Shown here: positions 1 to 8,292 of the stretch, in pieces
Layout of the letters: each line of letters begins with the position of its first letter
How positions within the stretch are numbered: position 1 is the first letter of the stretch
Program-made: the position numbers and the translations under genes
Notes under the pieces: model-generated
What the model saw: the letters and a program-made list of their open reading frames with translations, nothing else
The model's database searches: none
What the model was told of the DNA's origin: nothing
NCBI RefSeq assembly: GCF_900166625.1
Contig: NZ_LT800499.1
Span: forward strand, 3,119,676 to 3,183,675
Source of the DNA: Halobacillus massiliensis
GTDB lineage: Bacteria > Bacillota > Bacilli > Bacillales > Halobacillaceae
Direction of reading: 5' to 3'
DNA length: 64,000 bases

Positions 1-58
1 AAAAAAAAAAAAAAAAAAAAAAAAATACGGAAGTCGAGTAACTCTCGACAACCGTATT
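1..58 (-). terminator. Rho-independent terminator of the mccB operon, with a 25-base T tract on the minus strand
   Basis: An outer stem AATACGG (24-30) pairs with CCGTATT (52-58), and an inner stem GTCGAG (33-38) pairs with CTCGAC (44-49). Read on the minus strand the hairpin is followed by an uninterrupted run of 25 T (plus-strand A 1-25) and it overlaps the mccB stop codon at 57-59. The form is that of an intrinsic terminator. The run is unusually long and sits exactly at the window edge, so part of it may be an assembly artefact. Confidence 0.8.
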
Positions 59-1193
59 ACTTTCTTAATGCTTCCAGAAAATCTTCTTTTAAATCTTCAA
101 TATCCTCAAGTCCAATGGAAACACGCACGAGCCCATCAGAAATTCCGAGTTCTGCTCTGCGATCTGCTGGTATGGACGCATGAGTCATCATGGCAGGGAC
201 CGATATTAAGCTTTCCACAGCTCCAAGACTTTCTGCCAGAGTGAAATACTTAACATTTCGCAGTACCTTATCTGCTTTTTCCCCGCTTCCTACGTCAAAG
301 GAAATCATGCCGCCATTTCCTTTTGCCTGCTTCTTATGAACTTCATGACCGGCGTGAGATTCAAGTCCTGGATAGTAAATGTTTGTAATCTCAGGCAGTC
401 CTTCTAAAAATTCTACAAACTGCTTTGTATTACTTTCAATTTCTTCCATACGCACCCCAAGCGTTTTAATTCCACGCATTAACAGCCAGGAATCTTGCGG
501 CCCTAAAATGCCCCCTGAAGAATTCAATACGAAATGTACATCTTCAGCCAGCTGCTTTGAATTAACAACAACTAAGCCTGCAACCACATCGCTGTGGCCT
601 CCAAGATATTTAGTCGCACTATGAAGCACCACGTCAGCTCCAAAATCTATTGGATTCTGCCAATAAGGTGTGCTGAATGTATTGTCGACAATGAAGGTTA
701 AGTCTTTAGACTTTGCCAGCTCTGAAACTTTATTCATGTCGGTTATTTTTAATAACGGATTTGTCGGTGTTTCTACATAAATTGCTTTCGTCCGGTCATT
801 AACCGCGGCTTCGATGTTTTCAATATGGCTCGTGTCTACAAAGCTTGCTTCAATGCCAAAACGGTTCATCACTTTAGATACAAGCCTGTAGCTGCCCCCA
901 TATACATCATCAGTAAAAACTATATGATCTCCTTGATTATATGTCATTAATACAGCAGTAATGGCTGCCATACCGGAGCCGAAAGCAAAGCCTGCATAAC
1001 CGCCCTCCAGCTCTTTAATTAATTCTTCTAAAGCAAACCGCGTAGGGTTTCCCGTTCGTGAATATTCATAACCAGAGTGTTTGCCCACACCTTCCTGTTT
1101 GTACGTACTTACTTGATAAATTGGGACAGAAACAGCTCCTGTCTTTTCATCTCCTGTAATGCCTCCATGAATTAGCTGGGTTTTCTTCCTCAT
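57..1193 (-). CDS. mccB: Cystathionine gamma-lyase / homocysteine gamma-lyase (MccB)
   Basis: A 378-residue PLP enzyme of the Cys/Met metabolism family. It has the family landmarks: YEYSRTGNPTR near 43-52, the FGSGMAA cofactor loop near 71-77, VDNTFSTP near 169-176, and the PLP lysine in HSATKYLGG (Lys195). Enzymes of this family split cystathionine into cysteine, ammonia and 2-oxobutyrate, the second step of reverse transsulfuration. It overlaps the upstream mccA by 4 bases (ATGA-type junction) and is the last gene of yrrT-luxS-mccA-mccB. Cystathionine gamma-synthase (MetI type) is the main alternative from sequence alone; the operon context favours the lyase. Confidence 0.9.
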   Translation of the reverse strand: MRKKTQLIHGGITGDEKTGAVSVPIYQVSTYKQEGVGKHSGYEYSRTGNPTRFALEELIKELEGGYAGFAFGSGMAAITAVLMTYNQGDHIVFTDDVYGGSYRLVSKVMNRFGIEASFVDTSHIENIEAAVNDRTKAIYVETPTNPLLKITDMNKVSELAKSKDLTFIVDNTFSTPYWQNPIDFGADVVLHSATKYLGGHSDVVAGLVVVNSKQLAEDVHFVLNSSGGILGPQDSWLLMRGIKTLGVRMEEIESNTKQFVEFLEGLPEITNIYYPGLESHAGHEVHKKQAKGNGGMISFDVGSGEKADKVLRNVKYFTLAESLGAVESLISVPAMMTHASIPADRRAELGISDGLVRVSIGLEDIEDLKEDFLEALRK

Positions 1194-2116
1194 TTTATTT
1201 CCTCCTCGTAAATACCCTGACTGATATATCGTTCACTGCTGTCTGGAAAAATGGTAACAATTTTTGTTCCCGGCTCCGCTGACTCCGCTTCCCTCATCGC
1301 AGCTTCAAAGGCTGCGCCAGAAGAGCTAGCCACAAGAAGCCCCTCATGCAGCGCAAGTTTTTTAAGCCTGGAGAAAGCGATTTCATCAGTTATCGTATGA
1401 ATGGAATCAAAGTATCGCTTATCCATATACTCCGGCAAAAACTCCATTCCTATGCCTTCCGTCCGGTGTGGACCTGATTTGCCTCCATTTAAGATAGAGC
1501 CTTGAGGTTCCACGATTACTGTTTTTATCTTTGGATTTTTTTCTTTTAAGAATTGAGACGTTCCCATAAAAGTACCGCCTGTACCGCCGCCCGCAACAAA
1601 AATATCCACTTCCCCATCCATGTCTTCATAAATTTCCGGTCCAAGAGTCTCATAGTATGCGGCAGGATTTGCAGAGTTTGAAAATTGCTGAGGACTATAA
1701 GAGTTTTCGATATCTCTCTGTAATTCCTTAGCTTTTTCAATAGCTCCTTTCATTCCTAATGATGTTTTTGTATTAACAATTTGGGCGCCCAGGGCTTTCA
1801 TCAGCGTTTGTTTTTCCTGACTGAACTTTTGGGGAACAACAAAGATTACGCGATAGCCTTTACCGACTGCTGCCATTGCAAGACCGATGCCAGTGTTGCC
1901 GGCCGTTGGTTCAATAATAGTGCCGCCAGGCTTTAGTAATCCTTTCGTTTCAGCATCTTCAATCAGTTTTAAACCCAGACGGTCTTTAATACTTCCGCCT
2001 GGGTTCATAAATTCAAGCTTTGCAAAAATCCGTGCATTGTTTGGAATCGCTATATGACTGATTTCAATCATCGGCGTCCTTCCAATTAAGGATTGAACAC
2101 TCTTCACGTATCCCAT
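1190..2116 (-). CDS. mccA: Cysteine synthase-fold cystathionine beta-synthase (MccA)
   Basis: 308 residues, fold-type II PLP enzyme of the CysK/CBS family. The PLP lysine is Lys44 in GSIKDR, the substrate loop PTAGNTGIG lies near 70-78 and the phosphate-binding GGGTGGT near 176-182. In Bacillus the MccA paralogue condenses O-acetylserine with homocysteine to give cystathionine. Position between luxS and mccB, with a 4-base overlap into mccB, supports that role over plain O-acetylserine sulfhydrylase. No C-terminal CBS regulatory domains are present, as usual for bacterial MccA. Confidence 0.9.
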   Translation of the reverse strand: MGYVKSVQSLIGRTPMIEISHIAIPNNARIFAKLEFMNPGGSIKDRLGLKLIEDAETKGLLKPGGTIIEPTAGNTGIGLAMAAVGKGYRVIFVVPQKFSQEKQTLMKALGAQIVNTKTSLGMKGAIEKAKELQRDIENSYSPQQFSNSANPAAYYETLGPEIYEDMDGEVDIFVAGGGTGGTFMGTSQFLKEKNPKIKTVIVEPQGSILNGGKSGPHRTEGIGMEFLPEYMDKRYFDSIHTITDEIAFSRLKKLALHEGLLVASSSGAAFEAAMREAESAEPGTKIVTIFPDSSERYISQGIYEEEIK

Positions 2117-2139
2117 TGTGCTTTCCTCACCTTCTGCAG

Positions 2140-2598
2140 TTAGAAAACTTCAGTCCATTCATTACGTTTATCAAGAAGTTCTTGAGCAAGTTCTTTTGCT
2201 CCTTCAAGGCTGTGGCTGGCTGCAAAACCGCACTGCACCTCATTACAGGCCGGCACTTCATCAGCTTTAAGTACGTCCTGTAATGTTTTTTCCAACACCT
2301 CTAATACATTTTCATAACTATCGTCATTGAGAACAGCCAAGTAAAAACCTGTCTGGCACCCCATCGGTCCTATATCAATGATCCGGTCATGGTGATCCCG
2401 GCTCTTTTCAGCCATTAAGTGCTCAAGAGAATGCAGAGACGGCATTTGCATATGCTCTTTGTTAGGCTGTTTTAAACGGATGTCATATTTGTAAATTTTA
2501 TCGCCATGTTCGCCTTCCGTCACGCCTACTAAGCGTACATAAGGTGCTTTGACTTTCGTGTGGTCAAGATTAAAGCTTTCTACGTTCATTTTTGGCAT
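2140..2598 (-). CDS. luxS: S-ribosylhomocysteine lyase LuxS
   Basis: 152 residues, the usual LuxS length. The metal site is visible as HSLEH (His56, Glu59, His60) and the distal Cys123 in VQCG, with the catalytic Cys81 in PMGCQTGFY. LuxS cleaves S-ribosylhomocysteine into homocysteine and DPD, the precursor of AI-2. It starts 3 bases after the yrrT stop, so it is co-transcribed with a methyltransferase upstream and the homocysteine-using mccAB genes downstream. In B. subtilis the corresponding slot holds mtnN instead; the nucleosidase that would make the LuxS substrate is not in this window. Confidence 0.95.
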   Translation of the reverse strand: MPKMNVESFNLDHTKVKAPYVRLVGVTEGEHGDKIYKYDIRLKQPNKEHMQMPSLHSLEHLMAEKSRDHHDRIIDIGPMGCQTGFYLAVLNDDSYENVLEVLEKTLQDVLKADEVPACNEVQCGFAASHSLEGAKELAQELLDKRNEWTEVF

Positions 2599-2601
2599 AC
2601 A

Positions 2602-3243
2602 TCATTCTCCTTTTTTAGCATGAATTAACCAGGCAAATTTGTTCAACTGCTTAAATGAAACTACATAGCCTAATTGTAGAAACATCTGCTCTAAATCTTC
2701 AAGAAAAGGATAGTACTCCTCCCGAAGATCCTGTGCTAGATTCAGGTGTCCTTGATCCTCAGCTTCCTGAATTAATTGCTGCTTATATGCTTCATCTTTA
2801 AACAGGGTATCTATAAAAATTACTTCTCCATCTGCTTCCAGTTTATCATAATATTGCTTAAGCGCTAAGCGTTTCTCCTGGTCATTTAAGTGATGAAATG
2901 CAAATGAACTGACTACAGAACGAACCGGTGTCTGCAAAGACGGAAAATTAATAAAGTCTCCGCGATAAATAGCAGCTTCAGGGCATTTAACAAGAGCTAT
3001 CTTCCGCATTTCATCAGAAGGCTCGATCCCGATCACCACTTTATTTTGATCTGTCATTTTTTTTGTTAAATTAGCCGTGCCTACTCCAAATTCGAGGACT
3101 GGGGATATAGCTATGTCCGCTAGCTCCTGAAGCATCTGCTCGTATCCTGCGAACACTTCTTTATATTCGGGATCACTTCCGTTTACCGTATCATCATATG
3201 AGCTCGCCCATTGATTAAAAAGATCCACAAATTCTATTCCCAT
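2602..3243 (-). CDS. yrrT: YrrT-family SAM-dependent methyltransferase
   Basis: 213 residues from the chosen start. A class I methyltransferase: the SAM-binding motif VLEFGVGTANLTKK lies near residues 50-63 and an acidic partner GIEPSD follows. YrrT family members head the mccAB operon of Bacillus; the substrate is unknown. Two in-frame ATGs exist (3249 and 3243). The second lies 10 bases after AGGGG and gives MGIEFVDLF, which resembles the B. subtilis N-terminus as I recall it, so 3243 is preferred. Confidence 0.85.
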   Translation of the reverse strand: MGIEFVDLFNQWASSYDDTVNGSDPEYKEVFAGYEQMLQELADIAISPVLEFGVGTANLTKKMTDQNKVVIGIEPSDEMRKIALVKCPEAAIYRGDFINFPSLQTPVRSVVSSFAFHHLNDQEKRLALKQYYDKLEADGEVIFIDTLFKDEAYKQQLIQEAEDQGHLNLAQDLREEYYPFLEDLEQMFLQLGYVVSFKQLNKFAWLIHAKKGE

Positions 3244-3268
3244 CTTCATTCATCCCCTCATTATTCAT

Positions 3269-3330
3269 AATTCCTATAAGGTTACTTGGAATTATATTAT
3301 TACTTTATCATATAAGAAATAATTGCACAA
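3269..3330 (-). promoter_or_regulatory. Promoter and CymR-like operator of the yrrT-luxS-mccAB operon
   Basis: On the minus strand TTGTGC (plus 3325-3330), a 17-base spacer and TAAAGT (plus 3302-3307) form a plausible sigma-A promoter. Just downstream, over the expected start of transcription, is an inverted repeat AATTCC (3269-3274), 13 bases, GGAATT (3288-3293). GGAATT with AT-rich flanks is the hallmark of operators of the cysteine regulator CymR, which controls this operon in Bacillus. The CymR assignment is inference from motif and context. Confidence 0.6.
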
Positions 3331-3377
3331 CGTTCTTGATTTTTTCTCTTATCATTTAAATGAAACCTCATGAATTA

Positions 3378-3412
3378 AAAAAGCTGCCGAAACTTATGCT
3401 CGGCAGCTTTTT
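3378..3412. terminator. Bidirectional Rho-independent terminator after the DEAD-box helicase gene
   Basis: A 13-bp perfect stem AAAAAGCTGCCGA (3378-3390) / TCGGCAGCTTTTT (3400-3412) with a 9-base loop. It starts 2 bases past the helicase stop codon and ends in T runs on both strands. Confidence 0.9.
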
Positions 3413-3413
3413 T

Positions 3414-4589
3414 TCATCTCTTTTTCCGTTTAGTATATCGTTTTTCCTTAACAACTGGTTCCGTCTCACGTTTTCCAGGAGCCAACGTTTTCAGTGAACG
3501 ACGCTGTAATTTCTCTCCAATTCTTTTCTCAATAAGCTCTAAAGCCTGCATATCTTTGGGAGCAGCAAAAGTGATTGCCAGTCCTTTTCCCCCGGCCCGG
3601 CCGGTTCGGCCGATACGATGAATGTAGCTTTCAGAATCCTGTGGGATATCATAATTAAAGACATGAGTGACTCCTTCGACATCAAGCCCTCTTGCGGCTA
3701 CATCCGTGGCCACTAGATATTGAATCTGAGCTTCTCTGAAACTTTTCATTACTTTCTCCCGCTTGTTCTGCGACAAATCTCCATGTAGTTCATCCACGTT
3801 AAAGCCAGCACTCTTTAATGCTCCATATAACTTACTGGCCCTTCGTTTCGTACGGCAGAAAATCACAGCTAAAAACGGACGATGTTCTTTCATAATTTCA
3901 ATAAGCATCTCTTGTTTAGCCCGGTCTGTTGTTTTATAAAGCAGCTGTTTAATTTCAGATAAGGTTACCGCTTCTGATTTTATTTGAATACGAAGAGGTT
4001 TTTTCAAATATTTTTTCGCTAGCTTATTTACTTTAGGAGAAATTGTAGCGGAAAAGGCGCCTGTTTGGCGGCTGGAAGGAGTATATGATAATATATTTTC
4101 CACTTCAGGGAGAAAACCTGTCTCCAGCATTTGGTCAGCTTCATCAAGAATCACATATTTCACTTTAGATAAATCTACGGTTTCTCTATTTAAGTGATCC
4201 AACAGTCTGCCAGGTGTAGCGATAATGATATGAGGGTGACCTTCAAGTTTTTTTATTTGTCGATTTACATCCTGTCCCCCATAGACAGATAGAACCTGAG
4301 TTTCTTCTGAAACAAGTTTTTCGAGTTCCGTAGTTATCTGTAAAGCAAGCTCACGGGTTGGAGTAATGATTAAACCTTGGACATATTTTTCGGAGCTTTC
4401 TACCTCTTGTAAAAGAGGTAATAAAAAAGCGAGCGTCTTCCCCGTACCTGTCTGCGCCTGTGCTACGATATCTTTTCCTTCAAGCAGGGCAGGAATTGCC
4501 TCCACCTGTATGTCAGTAGGGGCTGCAATGTTCTGTTCTTTCAATTTTTCAATAAAAAACGGGGACACCCCGAGCTCTTTAAAATTCAT
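3414..4589 (-). CDS. DEAD-box ATP-dependent RNA helicase
   Basis: 391 residues with the full set of DEAD motifs: Q-motif region near 24-30 (PTDIQ), Walker A AQTGTGKT 45-52, PTREL near 77-81, TPGR near 125-128, DEAD 149-152, FSAT 179-182, then the C-terminal RecA domain with ARGLD and HRIGRTGR. A short basic tail ends in KRKKR. These enzymes unwind RNA duplexes during ribosome assembly or RNA decay. It lacks the long C-terminal extension of CshA/DeaD, so it is a compact paralogue and I do not assign a symbol. Single gene with its own terminator. Confidence 0.9.
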   Translation of the reverse strand: MNFKELGVSPFFIEKLKEQNIAAPTDIQVEAIPALLEGKDIVAQAQTGTGKTLAFLLPLLQEVESSEKYVQGLIITPTRELALQITTELEKLVSEETQVLSVYGGQDVNRQIKKLEGHPHIIIATPGRLLDHLNRETVDLSKVKYVILDEADQMLETGFLPEVENILSYTPSSRQTGAFSATISPKVNKLAKKYLKKPLRIQIKSEAVTLSEIKQLLYKTTDRAKQEMLIEIMKEHRPFLAVIFCRTKRRASKLYGALKSAGFNVDELHGDLSQNKREKVMKSFREAQIQYLVATDVAARGLDVEGVTHVFNYDIPQDSESYIHRIGRTGRAGGKGLAITFAAPKDMQALELIEKRIGEKLQRRSLKTLAPGKRETEPVVKEKRYTKRKKR

Positions 4590-4690
4590 TATTAGTTAAT
4601 ACCTGCTTTCTTTTGATTTGAAGATTAGAAACATTTTTAATAATGCCTGGCCATATAGTATTGTAAACGACTATAAGGAGGCAGAAATTC

Positions 4691-5878
4691 ATGGAAATCC
4701 TTATACGGCCGGGAGATTCCTTATGGTCTTATGCCCGTGCTTTTAATGTTCCATTACCTCTCATTATTCATTCTAATCCTACATTAAACCCTAATGCCTT
4801 GTCGACTGGTCAAGCTGTTCAAATACCAGGATACCGTTTACGGTCCTATACAATTAAAAATGGAGACAGCTTTTATAAGATTGCCACTCAAAACCGAGTT
4901 TCCATTGATACGTTGCTGTTGGCCAACCCTGAAGTAAATTTTAATGACCTGCAGATTGGTCAGACGATAGAGGTTCCATTTCGTGTAACGAGCACAATCA
5001 TTAATCCCAGGCAAAATTATGATTCCACCATTCTAACGACTGACATTGCCGCATTATCGAAGCTGTACCCCTTCCTAAGACGACGTTCAATTGGTACAAG
5101 TGTCATGGGCAAAGAATTAATTGAATTCCAGATTGGGAATGGCAGCAAACTCGTTCATTGGAACGGCTCCTTTCACGCCAATGAATGGATAACTACTGCT
5201 GTTATAATGCAGTTTGTAAACGAATATCTCCTGTCATTAACGAACAACGAAGTTATCCGGGGCCGCCGTATGCTTCCCTTTTACAATGACGTAACTTTGT
5301 CAATTGTACCGATGGTTGATCCCGATGGAGTTGATCTTGTATTAAACGGGCCACCAGCAGGAAGCTATGGGGAAGAAGCATTGAGAATTAATCGGGGAAG
5401 CACTGAATTCAATGGCTGGAAAGCTAACATCCGCGGAGTAGATCTTAACAAACAATTCCCGGCTAAATGGGAATTGGAAGCTGAACGCAAACCTAAAGAA
5501 CCTGCTCCAAGAGATTTTCCAGGGTACGAACCGCTTACCGAGCCTGAATCTATTGCCATGGCTGAGCTTGCAGGCGAATTAGATTTCGAAAAAATGCTGG
5601 CTTTTCATACACAAGGGGAGGTTATATTTTGGGGATTTGAAGGCCTGGAGCCTCCACGATCACGAGCTATTGTCAATGAATTTTCAAGAGTCAGCGGATA
5701 TGAGCCAATCCGGTATGTAGATAGCTTTGCCGGGTACAAAGACTGGTTTATTCAAGATTTCAGAGAACCTGGTTTTACCGTTGAACTTGGTCAGGGGATG
5801 AACCCGCTGCCAATCAGCCAGTTTGATGAAATTTATCAAAAAACGCTGGGTATATTTCTTGCCAGTATGTACATGTGA
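4691..5878 (+). CDS. Gamma-D-glutamyl-L-diamino acid endopeptidase I-like (two LysM domains plus M14 peptidase)
   Basis: 395 residues with two N-terminal LysM domains (about 2-47 and 52-97) that bind peptidoglycan, then a zinc carboxypeptidase (M14) domain. Zinc ligands appear as His162 and Glu165 in GSFHANEW, a later His in AFHTQGE near 305, and the catalytic Glu in TVELGQG near 368. Family members (ENP1, B. subtilis YqgT) cut gamma-D-Glu-diaminopimelate bonds of cell-wall peptides, often during sporulation. There is no cleavable signal peptide, which fits the spore-associated LysM-type enzymes. RBS AAGGAGG sits 7 bases before the ATG. Confidence 0.88.
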   Translation: MEILIRPGDSLWSYARAFNVPLPLIIHSNPTLNPNALSTGQAVQIPGYRLRSYTIKNGDSFYKIATQNRVSIDTLLLANPEVNFNDLQIGQTIEVPFRVTSTIINPRQNYDSTILTTDIAALSKLYPFLRRRSIGTSVMGKELIEFQIGNGSKLVHWNGSFHANEWITTAVIMQFVNEYLLSLTNNEVIRGRRMLPFYNDVTLSIVPMVDPDGVDLVLNGPPAGSYGEEALRINRGSTEFNGWKANIRGVDLNKQFPAKWELEAERKPKEPAPRDFPGYEPLTEPESIAMAELAGELDFEKMLAFHTQGEVIFWGFEGLEPPRSRAIVNEFSRVSGYEPIRYVDSFAGYKDWFIQDFREPGFTVELGQGMNPLPISQFDEIYQKTLGIFLASMYM

Positions 5879-5889
5879 TATATAAACCA

Positions 5890-5922
5890 AAAACAGGGCC
5901 GTCATTATGACAGCCCTGTTTT
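5890..5922. terminator. Bidirectional terminator between convergent genes
   Basis: Stem AAAACAGGGC (5890-5899) / GCCCTGTTTT (5913-5922), extended by GTCA/TGAC inside. It is shared by the M14 peptidase gene and the small minus-strand gene whose stop codon overlaps its right arm. Confidence 0.88.
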
Positions 5923-6271
5923 AAATATCGTCCTGATTCATATGTGCCTTATTTTCTTTAAGAATTGTCAAAGCTTCTTTATAATTTTCTTCTGCAACAT
6001 CAAACTGAAGAAGCTGGGTTAAATGTCCGGCTTCCTCCTCTATATCTTCTTTTTGGCTGTCTTTTTTAGGGTTAAGGAAATCTGTAAAACCGGCTACTCC
6101 TGTAACTGCTGAAGTTCCGCTTTGATTAAGCACAGGGACAACTCCTGTTACATTTCTTCCTTCGGGGATAGCTTCAACTATATCATTTTCAACAGGCATT
6201 TTCTGAAGGGCAGCGCGTGCGCCTTCGGCATCGTTTTCATTTTTGAAATAGGCTTCTACATGCTTCTTCAT
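5921..6271 (-). CDS. Small acidic protein of unknown function
   Basis: 116 residues, no signal peptide or membrane segment. The N-terminus (KHVEAYFKNENDAEGARAAL) has the beta-alpha pattern of small ferredoxin-like or YflT-type general stress proteins, followed by a Gly/Val-rich middle (residues about 36-65) and an acidic helical C-terminal half. A strong RBS (AAAAGGAGAGGG) precedes the ATG. A relation to heat/stress-induced YflT-like proteins is only a guess from pattern; I do not assign a function. Monocistronic, with palindromic repeat elements directly upstream. Confidence 0.6.
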   Translation of the reverse strand: MKKHVEAYFKNENDAEGARAALQKMPVENDIVEAIPEGRNVTGVVPVLNQSGTSAVTGVAGFTDFLNPKKDSQKEDIEEEAGHLTQLLQFDVAEENYKEALTILKENKAHMNQDDI

Positions 6272-6438
6272 CGTAAGTTCCCTCTCCTTTTAGAATTCTT
6301 TGAGATATTTTCACTATTCCCCAAATGACCTTAAATATAACAATGTTAAAGTATCATGAGAAAATAGTTCTGTTTATCCTAAGGAAGAAGCACCGGGCCT
6401 GGAGAGGATTCTTTGATTCTCAGAAATATGAGCTTCCT

Positions 6439-6606
6439 GTTCCGTTTGCCTGAATATAGAGAACCGTGCCTGGGGAAAGACTCGCTTTCCATGGGCGAAC
6501 GGTGAGCTTCCTCAGGCAAAGCCTTCCGGGATCTCACCCTGTTCTATCCTCCCATAGGAGTCTCGCCGTTTCCCCCGGCCCTTTATGGTTTTAAGAGTAA
6601 CGGAAC
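6439..6606. repeat. Palindromic repeat, unit type B (reversed)
   Basis: A 168-bp unit bounded by GTTCCGTT (6439-6446) and AACGGAAC (6599-6606). Inside are the conserved blocks CTTTCCATGGGCGAACGGTG, ATCTCACC and CCTCCCATAGGAGTCTCGCC, flanked by complementary GGGG-rich and CCCC-rich ends (CTGGGGAAA / TTTCCCCCGG). The same unit recurs at 15916-16096 and 38712-38880. It is the left half of a composite whose right half is the type A unit starting at 6651. No coding capacity is credible. Confidence 0.85.
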
Positions 6607-6650
6607 CTTACGAAAGCGAGCTTAAAGATCTTTCACACTGGATTTTTAGC

Positions 6651-6775
6651 GTTCCGTTTCCACTCCTAAAGATAAAGAGGCTGGGAAATGGCGAGACTCC
6701 TGCAGGGAGATAGAACCAAGGTGAGATCCGCGAGTGGAACGAGCTAGCTCACCGGCTCTCCTCTAAAAAGCGATT
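6651..6775. repeat. Palindromic repeat, unit type A, right end decayed
   Basis: Starts with GTTCCGTT (6651-6658) and carries the type A core: CTGGGAAATGGCGAGACTCC, TGCAGGGAGATAGAAC, GGTGAGATCCGCGAGTGG, then GAGCTAGCTCACCGGCTC. The right arm that should read CCCCGCGGAAAGCGAG is degraded after about 6765 and no terminal AACGGAAC is found. The rest of the gap up to the thiolase stop at 6848 shows nothing I recognise. Confidence 0.8.
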
Positions 6776-6847
6776 GATTCCTAAGGTTCGAATCTTTTCT
6801 AACTGAGGCAGCGGCTTCTTTTTTCTTAGAAAAAGTTCACTTACAAA

Positions 6848-8017
6848 TCAGACCCATTCCGCCGGAACTTCTATGAGGATCGCATATCCTTGGCCGCCGC
6901 CTCCACATAGGGAAGCGATGCCTCTTCCTCCGCCGCGGCGTTTTAATGCATGAATAAGGGTTAGCATCAACCGGAATCCTGTTCCGCCAAGCGGGTGTCC
7001 AATGGCAATCGCTCCGCCGTTTATGTTTACTTTATCAGGCTCCAGCTCCAATTCGTTCATACTCGCGATCGCCACACTGGCAAAAGCTTCATTTATTTCA
7101 AATAGGTCAATGTCATCTTTTGTTAACCCATGTCCTCTTAGGATTTTATTGATAGCATCAGCCGGCTTGGTGTGAAGACTAGCATCTGGACCGGCTGTTT
7201 CCGACCAGCCAATTATTCTGGCAAGGGGTGTCTTCCCTATCTTCTCTGCATATCTCTCTGTCGAAACCAGGCCTATGCTTGCTCCATCAGACATCTGGGA
7301 GGCATTTCCTGCAGTGATTGTGCCGCCTTTTCTAAATGCAGGTTTCAGAGAGTTTAACTTTTCAATAGTAGAACCGGCCCGTACTCCTTCATCATGTCTG
7401 AGCTCTTCCCGGCCATTGAAAACAGGAACAATCTCATCATCCAGCCAGCCTTCTTCTTGAGCCTTTGCTGCTTTTAAATGGGAATTTAACGCGAATTTAT
7501 CCTGTTCCTCTCTATTAATAGAGAAACTTTCATTCTGTTCATCAGTTAAGAGGCCCATGGACTGGTCACTTAAAGAACACCAAAGTCCATCATTTATGAG
7601 AGAGTCGGTCATTTCTAAAGAGCCTGCCCCTGCACCATTGCGAAGGGACGCTACATGGGGAGCATTCGTCATTGAATCAAATCCACCGGTTACGTATAAT
7701 TCTCCTTCATCCAATTGAATTCTTCTTGTCGCATCAATAACCGTGGCGAGACCTCCAAGGCAGACATTATTAATGGTAATGGCCGGAACTTCAAGTGAAA
7801 TTCCTGATTTTACAGCTACGTTTCTTGCTGGATTCTGGCCCTGACCAGCTTGAATGACTTGAGCTAGTATTACCCCGCTTGCATCCTTTGTTTCTGGTAC
7901 GCGTTCTACAAGTTCTTTTGCAGCGTATACGCCTAAATCTTTTGCGTTTAACTTTGTAAATCCCCCTTTCCACTTTCCAAAAGGGGTGCGGACTCCATCT
8001 AATATAACAGCATTCAT
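6848..8017 (-). CDS. Acetyl-CoA C-acetyltransferase (thiolase)
   Basis: 389 residues, a complete thiolase. The acyl-accepting cysteine is Cys86 in INNVCLGGL; the C-terminal active-site segments are NEAFA near 300, GHPLGGTG near 345 and the second catalytic Cys in SLCGGGGQG near 375. It condenses or cleaves acetoacetyl-CoA (or longer 3-ketoacyl-CoA). The gene stands alone, 89 bases behind an S-box leader and its terminator hairpin (8064-8205), so SAM should control it, which is not an arrangement I know for a thiolase. RBS AAAGGAGG lies 10 bases before the ATG. Confidence 0.9.
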   Translation of the reverse strand: MNAVILDGVRTPFGKWKGGFTKLNAKDLGVYAAKELVERVPETKDASGVILAQVIQAGQGQNPARNVAVKSGISLEVPAITINNVCLGGLATVIDATRRIQLDEGELYVTGGFDSMTNAPHVASLRNGAGAGSLEMTDSLINDGLWCSLSDQSMGLLTDEQNESFSINREEQDKFALNSHLKAAKAQEEGWLDDEIVPVFNGREELRHDEGVRAGSTIEKLNSLKPAFRKGGTITAGNASQMSDGASIGLVSTERYAEKIGKTPLARIIGWSETAGPDASLHTKPADAINKILRGHGLTKDDIDLFEINEAFASVAIASMNELELEPDKVNINGGAIAIGHPLGGTGFRLMLTLIHALKRRGGGRGIASLCGGGGQGYAILIEVPAEWV

Positions 8018-8063
8018 TTTGACATGCCTCCTTTAGCATTAAGCTTCATAGCGAATGCACTAT

Positions 8064-8205
8064 AAATTAAGAAAGCCTCTTTCCAAAATGGAAAGAGGCA
8101 GAAGATCTCATCTGTTGGACGTATATCTGTCGAAAAGAGCACCTCGTCCAAAGACCGGCTGCCGGGCGTCAAAGGGACAAGTCCCCCAGCCTGCTCTCTA
8201 TAAGA
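8064..8205 (-). promoter_or_regulatory. SAM-I (S-box) riboswitch with intrinsic terminator, upstream of the thiolase gene
   Basis: Read on the minus strand, P1 is TCUUAU (plus 8200-8205) pairing with AUGAGA (plus 8106-8111). Between them come the S-box core blocks GGGACUUGUCCCUUUGACG, CCCGGCAGCC and GAGGUGCU in the right order. Downstream a stem GCCTCTTTCCA/TGGAAAGAGGC (plus 8075-8099) followed by TTTCTTAATTT forms the terminator. The core differs from consensus at a few bases (for example GGCAGCC for GGCAACC), so it could be a degenerate or variant S-box. Confidence 0.75.
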
Positions 8206-8235
8206 AAGTGCTATTGCCGTTATGAAGTTACTTGC

Positions 8236-8264
8236 ATACTACAAATAATCAATTCTAAAGTCAA
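8236..8264 (-). promoter_or_regulatory. Sigma-A promoter of the S-box leader
   Basis: Minus-strand TTGACT (plus 8259-8264), 17-base spacer, TAGTAT (plus 8236-8241). It places the start of transcription near 8229, about 24 bases before the riboswitch. Confidence 0.7.
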
Positions 8265-8292
8265 CTACTTTCAGAAAATTCCGCTGATATAC

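Noticed and set aside
8074-8100. Hairpin taken first as a simple terminator of an unseen gene
   Set aside because: It is better explained as the expression platform of the S-box leader on the minus strand.
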